NCBI RefSeq assembly: GCF_042453785.1
Contig: NC_091674.1
Location: forward strand, 26,763,001 to 26,827,000
Direction: 5' to 3'
Source of the DNA: Malus domestica
Lineage: Eukaryota; Streptophyta; Magnoliopsida; Rosales; Rosaceae
DNA length: 64,000 bases
Part shown: positions 50,561 through 63,430 of the stretch, one piece after another
Layout: every line of letters starts with the position of its first letter
Position numbering within the stretch: the stretch's first letter is position 1
Notes under the pieces: model-generated
Databases searched by the model: none
What the model saw: only the letters and a program-made list of their open reading frames with translations
What the model was told of the DNA's origin: nothing
Program-made: the position numbers and the translations under genes

Positions 50561-51593
50561 TCTCAGAGAGAGAGAGAGACTGATACAGTAGAGAGAGAAA
50601 GTGCGAGATAGAGAGAGGAGAGAGAGGACTGGGAGGCTGTGACTCTTGACTCTGAGAAAAAGAGGGAAAAAGGAAGGGGAAAGTGGAGTAAAACGGGTCG
50701 TGGGTTTCAAGGGAATAAAAAATAATTGGGCCTCACTTGTACATAGCCCAAAAACTTCCAACCAAACATTATAAGGCTAGCCCATTCATTAGGCCCAAAG
50801 ATCTTTCATTAGGCCCAAAACTCTTTAGTATCATCATTGAATATAGCTACTATAGAACGAGATGCTTGACAAAATACCTCAAAGAGGTTGAGGCACGGTC
50901 GGTAGCCAAAGGACAACTAGGCAAAGTATCGAGCGAGCTTTAACTTGTCGTTCGGAAGAAAAGGTCTTGGATATGCTCATATCAACTCTGCAAATTGCAA
51001 CAATGTTTATCGGTTGTAAACACTTTCTTTTCCATGTGTATGTAATCACCATGGAAAGCATAGAGTTACGGAACAGTAATGTTTCTGTACCATTTTCCTG
51101 AGGGTTTTATGTCCATTCAACAGCAAATCATGAATTCGATACCATTTTCCAAAGAATTTTTATCCATTACCCTACCAGAAAAAAGGAAAAGGGAAAAGGA
51201 AACGCTTGGCATTTCCTGCATCCTCGGTTGTACGCTTCTCGCGATCTTTTTTACATCACGATTAGATTGCTGCAGAATGAAGGAAAGTAGTAGAAAGAAC
51301 CGATCATTTGCCTCTTTATAGTGTCTGATACTTTGATCATGGTCTTGTGTGCATGTTTCTTGCTTATGAAGAAAGGGCTCTTGCTTTCGAAAAGAAGCGC
51401 TTATCTTAGTTGCTAAACAAATGAGGATTGTTTTCTGTATTCTGTTCTGGAATCCAAACACTTAGAAACTAGTACAAATTCTCCAAGATCGCTACCGAAC
51501 AAAATTCTTGCTAAACTGAACATACAATTAAGCATCTGTTATACAACGAAATAGCGAAAAAAGCAGAACTACTACTAAGCGTAATTGTACATT
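50561..51593. other. RDR2 leader and promoter, and 3' flank of the ATL gene
   Basis: Directly before the RDR2 start codon (50566-50630) are GA-rich runs, CT on the gene strand, typical of a plant leader. The rest is unremarkable, and the last 100-200 bp would be the 3' UTR of the ATL gene. Confidence 0.5.
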
Positions 51594-52655
51594 TCATGTT
51601 TCAGCATTGATCGGAGAAATTACACGAAAAGGAGGCAAACCGGTTTGAGCACTTGAAGAACCCGGGAATCTGTTTTTTGCAGACCAAAGCCAAATCTTCG
51701 AAACCGAGAAGCTCTCGCCTTTATGTCTGCCACTGATTTTCTTCCCTTCCAAATTCTCATTAACTGAGAAGCTCCCATTTCTAACTCCCTCTTTGGCAAG
51801 TTTGGCATCACAATCGTGGGACAATGCAACTTGGAGATTTGAATCGCCAACCACATACTGATATGCACCCATTGAGTAACATCTCCTGGCATCCAAATTA
51901 CACCTACTGCTCTCCCCCACTTTCCCTCCACTTTCATCCCCTTCATTCAAGCTTTTGAACTTCCCAAGCCTCACAGAAAAAACCCTCTTTTCACCAACAC
52001 CTTCCTCCACAACCAAACCTTTCCGACCGCTCGAACACATGTTCTCCCCATCACTCACAAGCCCATCTGACATCTCCCTAGAGTCACCGAAATCGAACAC
52101 CGGATTCTCCAACAAAATCCCAGACCCCAAAATGGTTCCTCTACAAAGGGGGCACGTCGAATTCGAGAGAAGCCATGTGTCAATGCAATCAATGTGGAAA
52201 GCATGGCCGCACACAGGAAGCAACCTCAGCTTGTCCTGGTCAGAAAATTCACACAGACAAACTGCACAATCAAATGGCTCCTCCTTCAAACCAACAATGT
52301 CTTCGCAGAAGAACACAGGTAGAGAATCAATGGTGGCTTGATCAAGGCCCGAATCATGAAGCCGAAAAAGCTGCTGAAGCTGCCTTTGGATAGCTCGAGA
52401 CCCAGAGGTTTCTGGGAATCTATTGGATTGAAAGATTGAGGAGGAAGGTGACCTTTTTATGAGGCATCTCAAAAGCAAATGGGCAAACCCATAGATAAAA
52501 AACATAACAGCTACGATTACTATAACCAAAAGAAGCACTGGACTGATACTGCCAATCGACGAAGAAGGAGATGATGATGGTGGGGTTATCAATGAGGCGG
52601 GTGGATATATCGAATTACCATCTTTTTGCTGCCATCCATGGAGAATTCTAGACAT
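51594..52655 (-). CDS. ATL-family RING-H2 E3 ubiquitin ligase (ATL46-like)
   Basis: This single-exon gene encodes 353 residues starting [17 protein letters not shown] proteins are membrane-anchored ubiquitin ligases. Visible here are one transmembrane segment (about 38-66), the ATL-specific GLD motif (103-105) and a RING-H2 domain from C130 to C171, with all eight zinc ligands (CAVC, C149, H151, H154, C157, CPLC). The long C-terminal part ending [14 protein letters not shown], and the segment [13 protein letters not shown], resemble the ATL13/46/47 group. The frame is open to an ATG 30 codons further upstream (52745), but the family protein usually begins near the start chosen here. The upstream extension is part of a local duplication. 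Confidence 0.92.
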   Translation of the reverse strand: MSRILHGWQQKDGNSIYPPASLITPPSSSPSSSIGSISPVLLLVIVIVAVMFFIYGFAHLLLRCLIKRSPSSSIFQSNRFPETSGSRAIQRQLQQLFRLHDSGLDQATIDSLPVFFCEDIVGLKEEPFDCAVCLCEFSDQDKLRLLPVCGHAFHIDCIDTWLLSNSTCPLCRGTILGSGILLENPVFDFGDSREMSDGLVSDGENMCSSGRKGLVVEEGVGEKRVFSVRLGKFKSLNEGDESGGKVGESSRCNLDARRCYSMGAYQYVVGDSNLQVALSHDCDAKLAKEGVRNGSFSVNENLEGKKISGRHKGESFSVSKIWLWSAKNRFPGSSSAQTGLPPFRVISPINAET

Positions 52656-52905
52656 TTTAGGAGATGGGTTTTGCTCAAAAGCAAATATTTTTGCTGGATT
52701 TCTCAGAGTATACACTGAAATTCTCAACAAAATGCACAATTTCAAAATTTGGAGGAGGGTGGATTAAGATATACCAAATCACCATCTTTTTGCTTGACTC
52801 AAAAGAGAATTCTAGAGATTTTATGAGATGGGCATTGCTCAAAAGTAAATTTTTTGCAGGGTTTCTCAGATTAGACACTAAATTATTCAAGAAAATGCAG
52901 AATAT
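52597..52905. repeat. Tandem duplication of about 155 bp across the ATL gene start
   Basis: Copy 1 (52597-52740) contains the first codons of the ATL gene. Copy 2 (about 52758-52905) repeats it with substitutions and indels. Shared blocks are ACCATCTTTTTGCT, AGAGAATTCTAGA, TTGCTCAAAAG and GTTTCTCAGA. In copy 2 the position of the start codon is no longer ATG. Confidence 0.75.
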
Positions 52906-54347
52906 ATAGAAGAAATTAAGAACGCAATGCTGACTAGAAACCTAATCAAATTAATATTTCATATTGTGTGAAGAGATAATGTTGTTTTGTGGAAGATTGA
53001 GAAAATAAAAATTGGGTCTTGAAGAATTAATAAGCTGGTAGAATTGGAAAGAACCTACCCTTGGATATGGCGGGTACGAAACTGAGAGTTTATGGGGGTT
53101 GGTGATGATGGGGTCTGCACCGTCTGATTTGAATTGCTTTTGCGCCACACAAGTGTGAGAAAGAAAGGTTTTCTAATTCTGTTGTGTTTTGATGTAGACT
53201 GGTGTGATTGTGGAGTGTGCTGTCGACATTGAAAAAGCCATAGGCTCTTGAGCCCATTGTGATACAAAAAGACCCTTCAAACTTACAATTTTTTCTTGAG
53301 TTTTTACAATATTTAACCCTTGGATTTGGTTTAAGTTTAGGTCGTTGGATCAAGGCTAATCGTCAAATATGTTTTGGTACCGAGTGTCAGTAGTATCTAA
53401 AAGGAAATCTCAGTTTAAGTCGTTAGATTAGTTTAACTGGCAAAATATGTATCGGCAATGAGTGTTTGTAAGTACTTAAGAAAAATTAAAACTCTACAGG
53501 CCTACAACGATAAGGCTAGCAGCCAATAAATTCTTAGATGAAGAAGCCTGACCACGACATTCATGTCACAATCACTCTTTCTTGTGAGATCGCACAAAGA
53601 CGAGAATGGGTCGCCCGCACAAGATTTTCTCCTAGTAGCTTAGCAGTTTTGCATAACGCAATACTTGCATGAAATGAAGGGAAAAAAAAAAATTTCTCTC
53701 GTCAGATGACATGTGATGGCTGAGTTTTTCTTCAAAATTGTTGAACTGATGAAGGGATCCCCTTTGACGAGGACATATGAGTTTGTGAATAAAAAGTTTG
53801 AGTTATTTTCTGTGGTCGAAGTTTATTTGGAGTGATTCCAAATTTCAATTACTGGTGTGAAGCAAAGAACGGGTGCAAGTCTTCTGGAGTGATTTCAGTT
53901 ATCTTCAATTTTTACTTCACTCTAAATTTTATGTGTTTTCGCTTTTGCTAAACTGTTCTAACCTCCACTGGGTGACTCTATCCTACATTAATTTCATGTT
54001 TGGCTAAACTAAAATTGTAGGACACCATACCAGACAAACCTAAGAAAAGCATTATACTTGTCTCCCTCATATGTATGGTGATCTGGACCTATATGTCACG
54101 TAAACTTGAAAAGCTGAGAAGGTCCCCCAACCACCCAGTTTTGATTGTCCAAAGTGCTCAGTGTGACTTCTTTTTCATCAATCCTGGCTTGAAAACACAC
54201 CATCAACCACTTCTAGACTGAAAATCTGAATGATCTACCGCAGTAATTATGAAGTGGGTAAGTAAAAAACAGTAGGTAAAGTCTTCTTCTTTGTAGGTAA
54301 AAGTCATGTACCAATGCAAATCTTTTATCTTGCTACATTAGCTTTTT

Positions 54348-54480
54348 TGGTAGTTTTGTTCACACACTTATTTTTATTTTACACACATTCTTTTACTTTT
54401 CTGCCGTCAGATATGGTGGCAAAACAGAAATTAAAATAGGTGTGTGAGAGGTAAAAACGAGTGTGTAAGTAGCACTATTC
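54348..54480. mobile_element. Mutator-type MITE, family member 2
   Basis: It shares the CACACACTTATTTTTA...AGGTGTGTGAGAGGTAAAA layout with the element at 28284-28431. Perfect 9-bp repeats TAGCTTTTT flank it (54339-54347 and 54481-54489). Confidence 0.75.
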
Positions 54481-54521
54481 TAGCTTTTTCATGGCTATGA
54501 TATGGTGGCAAAACAGAAAGA

Positions 54522-54669
54522 ATGGTGGTATCCACACACCTATTTTTATCTCTTACACACGGCTCTCAATTTCTAGCCATCAGATCAATGAATTGAAGAA
54601 AATAAAAAAACATAAATTAATAAAAAAAACACGTAAAAAATAAAAATAAATGTGTAAATAGCACAACCC
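54522..54669. mobile_element. Mutator-type MITE, family member 3 (decayed)
   Basis: It starts GGTGGTATCCACACACC and ends TGTGTAAATAGCACAACC, matching the termini of the other two members. The inner part is A-rich and more diverged, and no clean target duplication remains. It lies only 40 bp from member 2. Confidence 0.6.
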
Positions 54670-55860
54670 AATTGAAATCTCAAAGGTTTGACAAAATCAA
54701 CTGGTGGGGTTACGTTTGCTTTTCCTGGCACGTATTACCACCTAATCATATCCATGATTGTATCCACTAAACACATGTGATTATGACTAATCATGTTTTT
54801 GTAATGCTACCTCTATTTGTTTGACAAACTTTGTCTGATGTTAGTCGGTAACCAACTGGCAAGCCGGTCAAAGGAGAGATTCTTGAGTTTACCTGGTCGA
54901 ATGTGACCGCTTATTAATTTCTACGAGAAAAATAAACACATAATTGTATATAATCAAGTATAAAACATATTTTCTTCTGCCAATAAATTTTGTTGCGGAT
55001 TATGTTAATGATGTGACACTCTTATTTTTTTATATAATCTAAACAGTTATATAAGCTAGAGGGTTCTGCATTATATAACACATATTCAGACATTTTGGAC
55101 ACCCTGTGGATATTGAATCAGTCCATTTTGTCTTACCTTTTGGTCTATGGAGTCAGTCTACTTCTCCTCATGTTAATTAAGACGAATGCATATAGTGTTC
55201 AACATAATACTCAAAATAATTTATCTTGTGATCCAATTTATGTTCAGCTTTTTAGCCAAAATAGTATATGAGATTGTCATAACTCATCACTTTGGTCTTT
55301 GAAATTTAAAATCGATAGAAGTGGTCATTGAGATTATGTACCATCAATCATTTTGGTCATCTTTAAAAAAATCTATGTTAAATTAAAGAAACCACTACTT
55401 CAAGTGGAGGGGTTGATTTAACAAAAATACCCTCAATTTAACAGAGATTTTTCACGGAATGACCAAAATGATTGTTTGTGAAGAAAAGATTGTATCCGTT
55501 GTGAGTCGGTTTCACCAGTCTCTGAGAAATTTGGTGAGAAATTTTCAACCAAATAATTCGACCTAGATCAACTAAATCTTAATTTAGTGATACTTCTCTT
55601 CTTAGCTTTGAAAAAAATTCTAAGTCGACTGTCTTATCTCCTGTTGATAAGGAAAACGAAAAATAATGAATGCATACATATTATTATTACACGGTCTTTT
55701 TATTGCCACAAATCCCCTTTTCCCAAGAATTATTTTCATGTAACATACTCATATGAACAAGTGACAAGGACAATAACATCATAGGTTTACCCAAAAACAA
55801 ACATTTTTTATACCAAATTCCTCCAACAAGTGAGCTGCAACTGCTGAAATGTTTCACTTT

Positions 55861-57979
55861 TCATGGATCGGAGGATAAAGATCTCTCCTCCTCCTCTTTG
55901 ATCGACTTAATCATCGCCGAAACTCGACTCATACTTGGCTTATCATATGGAGTTGAATTTATGCACTGCAATGCTACCTGCAACAAGCTCACCATCCTTT
56001 CTTCACTTGCACCCTCTTGGATCAAAGCCTTGTCGAAAACTTCGACAGTCCACTCCTCTTTAACCACCGAGTGCACCCACCCTGGTAAATCCAACCCGTT
56101 TTGCTGCACCAGCTTCCCGGTCAGAAGCTCGAGAAGTATCACACCAAATTCATAGACATCACCCTTGAACGTGCTATCTGCATGGCCTGCATTCGGACTT
56201 TCAATCCCGTTGTTTGGCGAAAGGAGTGACCCGTCTTGATTTTCGACTTCCATTATGCCGTATTCGCTGATGCAGGGCTCCATGGACATGTTGAACAAAA
56301 TGTTCATGGACTTTAGGTTGCCATGAGCAATGCCATGTTCATGTAGCTCTTGGTGCATGAATGCCAATGACTCAGCAATGATGTCTGCAACACTTAGTCT
56401 GCTTCCCCAGTCAAATATTTGTCCGTTTGAAGATCCTGTGATACCAAAAACCCATGAGCAATTCGATTAAAATTACTTTATTGATCGTAAACAAAATACT
56501 CGCGGTAAGAAAAGCCTTTTCACAAGCGCGTCAGAACGTATGGAGAGGCTAGTACGAATAACCAGTTATGTTTAGGAAATCTCACGTCCCCAAGCTTTAT
56601 GATTTGAGATATATATAAGTAGCAAAAATTGATCAAATCGAGCGTAACCTACCATGAAGAAGGTTAAAGAGATTGCCATCAGGCTGATACTCATAAACCA
56701 AGAGCTTCTCCTGTCTGGAACAATAGAATGCAACAGCTGGCAAGACATTTCGACACTTAACCTGATCGATTTGTGTCATCCGAGTCTTGAATTTTTCGCT
56801 CGAAATCCCACAGTTCCTGATCCTCTTCACAACTAAGTTAACCCCTCCATCAAGCATGACTTTGTAGAGGCTTCCATTCTTCCCTCTGCCAAGCAATTCA
56901 GCAGGAGCTCGGAGCAACTCCTCAAAACTCAACCCCCTCAGCAATGGACTAGTGAGAACCACGAGCGGTGGAGCCATTCCGTTTTCAACAGATGATAACG
57001 AGTACTCGGACGTTTTTTGACCACTACCATCCTTCACACTAGAAGAAATAGTAGTGCTAGGCACAGTGCTAGCAGCATCATTCGCCGCAATCTTTTTATT
57101 TCTGCCCTTTTCTTCATCTTCTCTGATCTTCTTTTTGCTGACAAGTTTATAGAGAAAGAAGCAAACAACAACCAGGCCAAGAATTATATATCCTGATAAG
57201 AGCAAAAGCTTTTCGAACCAGGACTTTCTCGATTTCTTTGGCATTATGGAAGTTTGTGGTGCAGGAGGGCAGGCATTTTGCAGTGGCTTTCCACACAGCT
57301 GAGGATTACCAAAAAAACTATCATTTTGTAATAGGCCTTTGACATCGGGGATAGGGCCGCTGAAGTTGTTGTTGGAGACATTGAATTCCTTGAGGTTGAA
57401 GAAATCAAAATCAGGGATTTTCCCATCAAGCTGATTGTTCTGAGCAAGAAAAGTTATCAAGCCAGAAATCTTTGAGAAATCAGGAAGCTCACCGTTGAAG
57501 TTGTTGTTAGAGATGTCAACTCTTTTCAGATTATTCAACTGCGAAAGAGAGGCAGGAAGATCACCCGAAAACTGGTTCCCACTTATATACAAGTGAGTCA
57601 AATCTCTGCAGTTCTCAATCTCTTCTGTGAGCTGTCCAGTGATCTTGTTATTCTTCAGACTCACAACACCAACAGACTTCACCGTGCAGAGAGAGTTTGC
57701 ATCAAGAACTCCTGCTAAATTTGAGGTTTCGAGGACTATTTTCTTGACAGAATTCTTTCCGTCACATGTCACACCTTCCCACTTATCTCTGCAGGGGTCT
57801 GAGCTCATGTTCCAACCCCAATTTCCGTTCGTGGGCACTGCATTGACCGGTGAGAGTTTGTCCATGAACTGCACCAACGCTTGTTTGATCTGAATCCACT
57901 CTTGATCTTCTGGATATGCCACTGGAAAGATTACGAGAAGGATCAAAATGGCAAACACCCGAATGGGAATTCGATCCAT
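55861..57979 (-). CDS. LRR receptor-like pseudokinase (plasma membrane)
   Basis: Two exons (57979-56653 and 56435-55861) give 633 residues. There is a signal peptide (about 1-23), then an LRRNT-type cap (WNMSSDPCRDKWEGVTCD) and about five leucine-rich repeats (NNKITGQL, GNQFSGDLP, NNNFNGELP, NNQLDGKIP, NNNFSGPIP). A membrane segment follows (about 265-282), then a Ser/Lys-rich linker and a kinase-like domain (about 350-625). The glycine loop (LGRGKNGSLYK) and the VVKR lysine remain. However, the catalytic HRD is HGN (480-482) and DFG is replaced by EYG, so phosphotransfer is not expected. This matches the plant group annotated as probable inactive receptor kinases, which act as co-receptors or scaffolds. 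The ligand is unknown. Confidence 0.92.
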
Positions 57980-59666
57980 TTTTCGTGTTTTCTATGTACA
58001 AATTAGATTTTTTTTGGTGTGGGAAATGGCTCTGTGGCTTGGTACTTCTTCCTTATGAAGTGGGATTCAGTGATTGGAATTGGAGAAACAAGAAGAAAGG
58101 AACAAATGGAAATGTTGGAGTTGGTTGATGGAATCACTTGCTGCCGATTGGATGAACACTGACAGAGAGTTTGAAACATTCTCTGGGTGTATGTAGGGCT
58201 CATAACAAATGGCACTAAAGTCTCTAACAATTTTAAAAAGAAATATTTGCCGGCATTTTTAAATGGTCAAATTTTTCGATGGCATGTCTTTTTCAACAGT
58301 CTTCTAGAAAAGAACATGGTTATTCCTACTTACCTGCAAATCACAGTACATTTTGAACACATGCATACCCCTCTTATGAAAAACGCTCAATTAAAAGTTT
58401 ATGCACGAATCAAACTGTTATTTGTCTGTGAACGACTTCTTAAATGTAAGGAGCCGAGTATTATCTTTTTGGGGATTAATGGTGGTTCGATGGTCCTAGT
58501 AATGCCATGTGTTAATCAAGTACTGTTTACTATAGTGACTTGTAGAGACCCTCCAAATCGGATTAGTTCCTTAATTTCCGAACTAGACAATGGTAAGTAC
58601 CAAGTGCCAAGGGTGTAACTTTCAATTAGTTTTAATGTTGTTTTATAATTACTTAAAAATAGGTATAAGATTGTGATTGACTGGGTTAAGTTGAAGACAA
58701 GTCAACCATGGATGAGCATGGCAGATGGCACATAAAGGTATCATGCTCTCCCTTATTGTGTTGCACGTTGTACAAACACACAAGTAGAGTAATCATCGGG
58801 TCAAGTTGCAGACCTTCGTTTCTTTTTTATACACGCAATGTTTGAGCATGGATCCAAACACAGAACCTCAAGTTGAATCTGGATCTGAACACAAAATCTC
58901 AAGTGCAAATCCAAACACAAAAGCTCCAGTCTATAGAAAACGTTTTATACCACTTAACTTGTCCCCGAAGTAACTATGTATTGATCATAAGCCATCGTGA
59001 CATTGGCATCATCACAGCATCTTTTTTTTGGAGGGGGGGGGGGAAGTGAACGCGTTTGTGCAAAGACAGAATGAAGAGAAAACACGAAACAGCGAGATAA
59101 ATGATATGGGTTCTTTTAAATTAAAAAATAATAAAACCTCAAACCATGAACTGCCTAACCATCGCCTAGGCCGCCTAGTCCACCTAGCTCTTACCAGATC
59201 TTTCCCTACTTTTTGGCCTAAATTGCATTGAGCCTTCATCACCTAGCACCTAGGCCGATTTTAAGAACATAACGCTTGGTATGCTATTGTTTGTCTTGAT
59301 TAAGAAAATTGACCAATTTGAAGGATGAAGGACCGTCTACCCAAACAATTCTATACACATCTCATAGAATTTGAAAGAACACATAAAATATTTGTGTCTT
59401 GGATCATTTCTACATGTTCATCATCCTATGTGACTCCGACTCTTCATAACATTAAAACAGTTCAGTAACCAACGACAGAAGTAGATTATTTGACACAATT
59501 CATAATTTTTACAAGAAAACGCAATCTTTTCGAATCTAGTCATACAAATATTGGTAGTAAACTTAATTCAAATCGTAAGCATGTAATGGGGGATTACAAT
59601 GCTGCTGCTATAACTATAAGCAGGTTTTTAATCAAAGGTAAAGTTTCCCCCTACACCTGCAGTTCA
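57980..59666. other. Intergenic region between the receptor pseudokinase and the UBC gene
   Basis: The left side is the promoter and leader of the pseudokinase. The right end is the 3' UTR of the UBC gene. A short G run at 59032-59042 is the only low-complexity feature. No convincing gene is present. Confidence 0.5.
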
Positions 59667-61752
59667 CTATGGGTCTGCATGTCCAGCAATGTCATCGTCG
59701 CTTGAATTGCTTTCCTCATCACTAATGTTCTCATCATCGCTCTCCTCGTCTGGTGTTGTATTGGTAATGTGCTCCTTCTTTGCATATCGCTCGCAGTACT
59801 CTGTGTCCACATATCACAATGGAAATTTGTAAACTGAATACTTTACATGATAAAAAATCCCGCGAAAGTAAAGAAGATTTTCTCGCTAGCTTATGCTCTG
59901 TGAGCAACCAAGGAAGAATAGCTTCTGTGCTCTAAGAATACTCCCTATATAACATCTTCGAAGCTGAAGGAACTAACTTACTATGAAAATTAAGTGGAAT
60001 CTTGTATGCAAGTGTTAGCCGAAAGCATTGAATAAGGGGCCGGAGATAGACTAGTAATTCGAGTAGCCATGGTCCATGGACCACCTTGCTGTAGTCACAC
60101 TCACAGCTATGAGACGGTATTGGAATTCCAACTCGAGACACAGTCAAGGGAACCAAGAAAAAGTAGGAAGAGTATGGAACTATCTAATTACAAGCAAGAG
60201 CTCTTGCACACATATGCTCATGTTTGGAAGGTCCATCTCCTAATTTACCTAAGTTATTTGTGAGAGTTTGCGGTGAAGTTTCAAAAATTTAGGCATTGTT
60301 AGTTTAAGCATATTTACTGAAAGAAAGGCATATTAATTGCAGATGAAGTTTTACCTTTGACCTTCTGATCGTAGAGTTTTCGGTCCTTCATCATCAATGA
60401 CGCTGCATCACCGTTGAGTGGATCTGAAGGATTTGGATAAAGCAACAGTTGTGGAAGGAAAACTTCAAAAACATTTAAAAGGTCTGCATCAAGAAGAAAC
60501 ATGACCTTATATGTGAGAAATCCAAGAAAAACCAAATGAAGAAGGAAAAATAAAAGTGAAACAGAATAGAACCGCCAAACATCACTGACTCATAGAAGAG
60601 AGTATAATGACACAAAACTAATATTTCAGCAGTGTATTGAAAAAAAGAGAGTCAGAATAATTACTAAAACGGGACGATAATTACCAAACATTGGACTCCA
60701 TGATTGGTTAATTACATCTAAGCAGACAGAACCAGATCTGCAATCACACAAGAAAAACAAAACAGCGAGTACAAACCAGATTAATAACCAATAAACAATT
60801 ACTCAAAGTCCTGCTCCTTACTAAAAAAATAACTCATAGTTTTCAAAACCAGAGACTTATTCAAAGCATTTGATAATCAACAGCAGTATTACAGCATTCT
60901 AAATTTCTAAATAAATTCAGCCTTTGTTTGACCCATCTGCCAGCGTACCACTAGTAGCAGTTAGAATTTAAAAGTTCCTAGAGGTAACTAAACTGGATTA
61001 TTCGTGAGGTGAATTTGATTTTAAAACTGAAGAACACTCACAGCTCATCAACATTAGGGTGGAAAATCTTGTTCATGAAGCCAATAGAAGGAGATTTATA
61101 TGGATAAGCATCCGGAAGCTCAACACGGATTTTCCAAACCCCTCCTTCATAAAGGCCTGCAATCATATCATCACACTGTAAGAGCCTCAGCTGATAAAAG
61201 CCTAGTGGAAATAAAAGAAGCAAGATGCAGTTCCGATCTAAGAGCAAACTGTAATAAAGTTACAACAAGGCAAACAAAGATGAAAAACTTTCCAAAGTTG
61301 AGTGATTGCACAGGTTCTTAAACCAAATTCAGTTAAAATGTGCCACCATGCCCACACATAAACATGTAGAAAATTTTATGCAATGAAGTATAAGCAGGAG
61401 TGTCGGACATTACTTTCTTTCGGACCATGGAATTCCACATTGAATTCATTCAGCCCATCATTTATTGTCTCCACATTATAGTCACTCATCATCCTGAAAA
61501 TCATTGAGAAAAGAATGGAAAACAAAAGCATTAGAAATAGTGTTCCAAAGCTTTATTTCATGCCAGAGATGAAGTTAGCAACCTGATTATACATACTTCT
61601 ATCTAAACAACTGCATCCCACTCAGTAAACCAAAAGGAGAAATCCAATCTTATGAAACATAAGACCCACATTGCAAAGGTTGGAGGTATTAAGTAACAAA
61701 CAACTTACAACTTCATGACATCCATCTCTCTCCGCTTGCTTGGTGAAGACAT
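59667..61752 (-). CDS. Ubiquitin-conjugating enzyme E2 (UBC4/UBC5/UBC6 group)
   Basis: Six exons (61752-61709, 61493-61414, 61156-61042, 60737-60685, 60483-60355, 59800-59667) keep frame and give 184 residues. E2 enzymes carry activated ubiquitin on a cysteine and pass it to a substrate or E3 ligase. The start [15 protein letters not shown], the segment [20 protein letters not shown], the active-site region GSVCLDV with C85, and [11 protein letters not shown] are those of the Arabidopsis UBC4/5/6 proteins, related to animal UBE2H. The last exon is a highly acidic tail ([20 protein letters not shown]), also typical of this group. Intron 1 has a donor directly after TT of the leucine codon. Everything looks intact. 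Confidence 0.94.
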
Positions 61753-63175
61753 CTTAGCTTATTAAAATGAAAATCCCAAACCTGTCACAAACGTACCGAA
61801 GTGATCAACTTTTCAAGGAAACAAATTTCAAAGAAATTAAATATGTTAAAACCATATGGGTGAAACTAAAACAGTCTAATTCACAACAAACAAGGTACAC
61901 TGACCTTCCGGAAATCAACAAGATTCGCAAAAATAAATGGTGAAGCAGAAGTAGAAGTAACACAAACTCAGATTTAATCGATGTCCAAAATCAAGGTAAA
62001 CACATATCTGTGGATTGCATAAGCAAAATCAGTGATACAACCGAAATAAGTTATAAGTCTGCTTAAACAGGGGATCGTTCTTCACAAACCATGACCATCA
62101 AAGAAACGGACCTATGTTGCAGTATCAGCCATACCAGCCTATATGTGTAGTAGTGCGTTTTGTTAAAGACTTTTATACCCATTGGATGATGCAGCAGAAA
62201 GAAAGCCACCTGAACTAAAACTAACCCAGTTTCTCCGTTCATTAGTTCCACAGAATCAATCAACCGTACAAACAAAGTAGAAAAAAGAAAAAAAATGATT
62301 TATAGCTTAGATTTCCATAACTGGGTCACCGAACCATCTTCAATCTGACAGGTAAAGCTTTTTGTTACATGTACTAATACCAAATTAACTCATACGCCAA
62401 TGACATCAGATTGCAGAATGTAAATGCGTTGACTATGCTTCGCCACCAAGTACAAACTACGGCCTCTCCTTAAAATGGACTTTGCCTCCCCTAAAGTTGG
62501 AGGATAACCATAACAAGCTACTGTCACAATGACTAGTTCAACTTGGAGAGTCAGTTCCCAAGTTTAACACGAATGTTTACAATTCATCACTCACCCTAAC
62601 CAAAATGCCAAAAGCCGGGCTCCCCGCAATTCAATATACTACATTGCGAAGCTAACATATTTATCATCTGAAAGTTTGTTTATGCAAGCATACTTAACAA
62701 TTGATAACAACAACAAACATGCCACACAATCGAAAAAGCAAAAAAAAATTGAAATATCACACTCATGGGAAATCTTAAGCTGCACAACAGGATTAAAAGT
62801 TATAATTGGATCATCACAATTTGATAAAAAAATGCAATGCAACTGTTATCTCCACAGCATAAAATAAAAACTTCGAGCAAAATGGCATTTCAAACTTAAC
62901 CAATTATTAGACACACCCAGTTGAGGCATTATTGTAATTCAACTCCCCCTATCAAAAAATTCAATAAAAATTGGAATGTTGTCATGAAACCAATACTGAG
63001 ATTTTGTGAAACAATGTCATGAGTGCTTCTGAAGTCTAACAATTAAAAGCAAGCTGCAATCTTTTGAAGATCTAAGACCTACCCAGAAAATCATATACAA
63101 AGAAAGAGAAAAAAATTTGTTCTTTGAGCATGTCGATGAAAAATAAAATTAACAATAGATATATGTGTGTGTGTG

Positions 63176-63210
<35 letters not shown>

Positions 63211-63430
63211 GATGGGAACTGGATATCTTACAAGAGCTACTTATTTAACGGGGCGAACCTTTTCTTGTCTGACTGAAGATTCCCCAGAACCACACAGAAA
63301 ATTGAGAAAATTTGGAATTGGAGAAGAAACAACGGGTCGGTGGAGGAGAGGAGGAGGAGGGTGAGAGGGGGAGAGAGAGAGAGAGAGTTGGGGAAGAGGG
63401 GTGTGAATGTCGACATGTTCAGGCGCACGT
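61753..63430 (-). other. Inferred 5' leader with intron and promoter of the UBC gene
   Basis: An acceptor-like GTGACAG lies about 30 bp before the start codon. A donor-like GTAAGATAT lies near 63228 next to CT-rich sequence, so a leader intron of about 1.4 kb is plausible. Microsatellites flank the likely transcription start (63160-63210 and 63370-63388). No coding sequence is visible. Confidence 0.45.
63160..63210. repeat. Compound microsatellite (GT)n(AT)n(GA)n
   Basis: Three adjoining dinucleotide runs total about 50 bp, in the inferred UBC leader region. Confidence 0.85.

Larger units (their letters stand above)
52906..55860. other. Intergenic region between the ATL and receptor-kinase genes
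   Basis: About 3 kb without a supportable gene. It holds two related MITEs (54348-54480 and 54522-54669). The stretch next to the ATL gene includes its promoter. No RNA gene or array is visible. Confidence 0.5.

Noticed and set aside
50561-50761. Upstream in-frame ATG extending RDR2 by 67 codons
   Set aside because: The extension is a low-complexity Ser/Leu sequence from a GA-rich leader. The conserved RDR2 N-terminus starts at 50560.
53055-53353. Minus-strand open frames upstream of the ATL gene
   Set aside because: Short, overlapping in two frames, and probably leader or promoter sequence of the ATL gene.
59032-59043. Poly(G) run as a possible G-quadruplex
   Set aside because: A single G tract without further G runs nearby cannot form an intramolecular quadruplex by itself.
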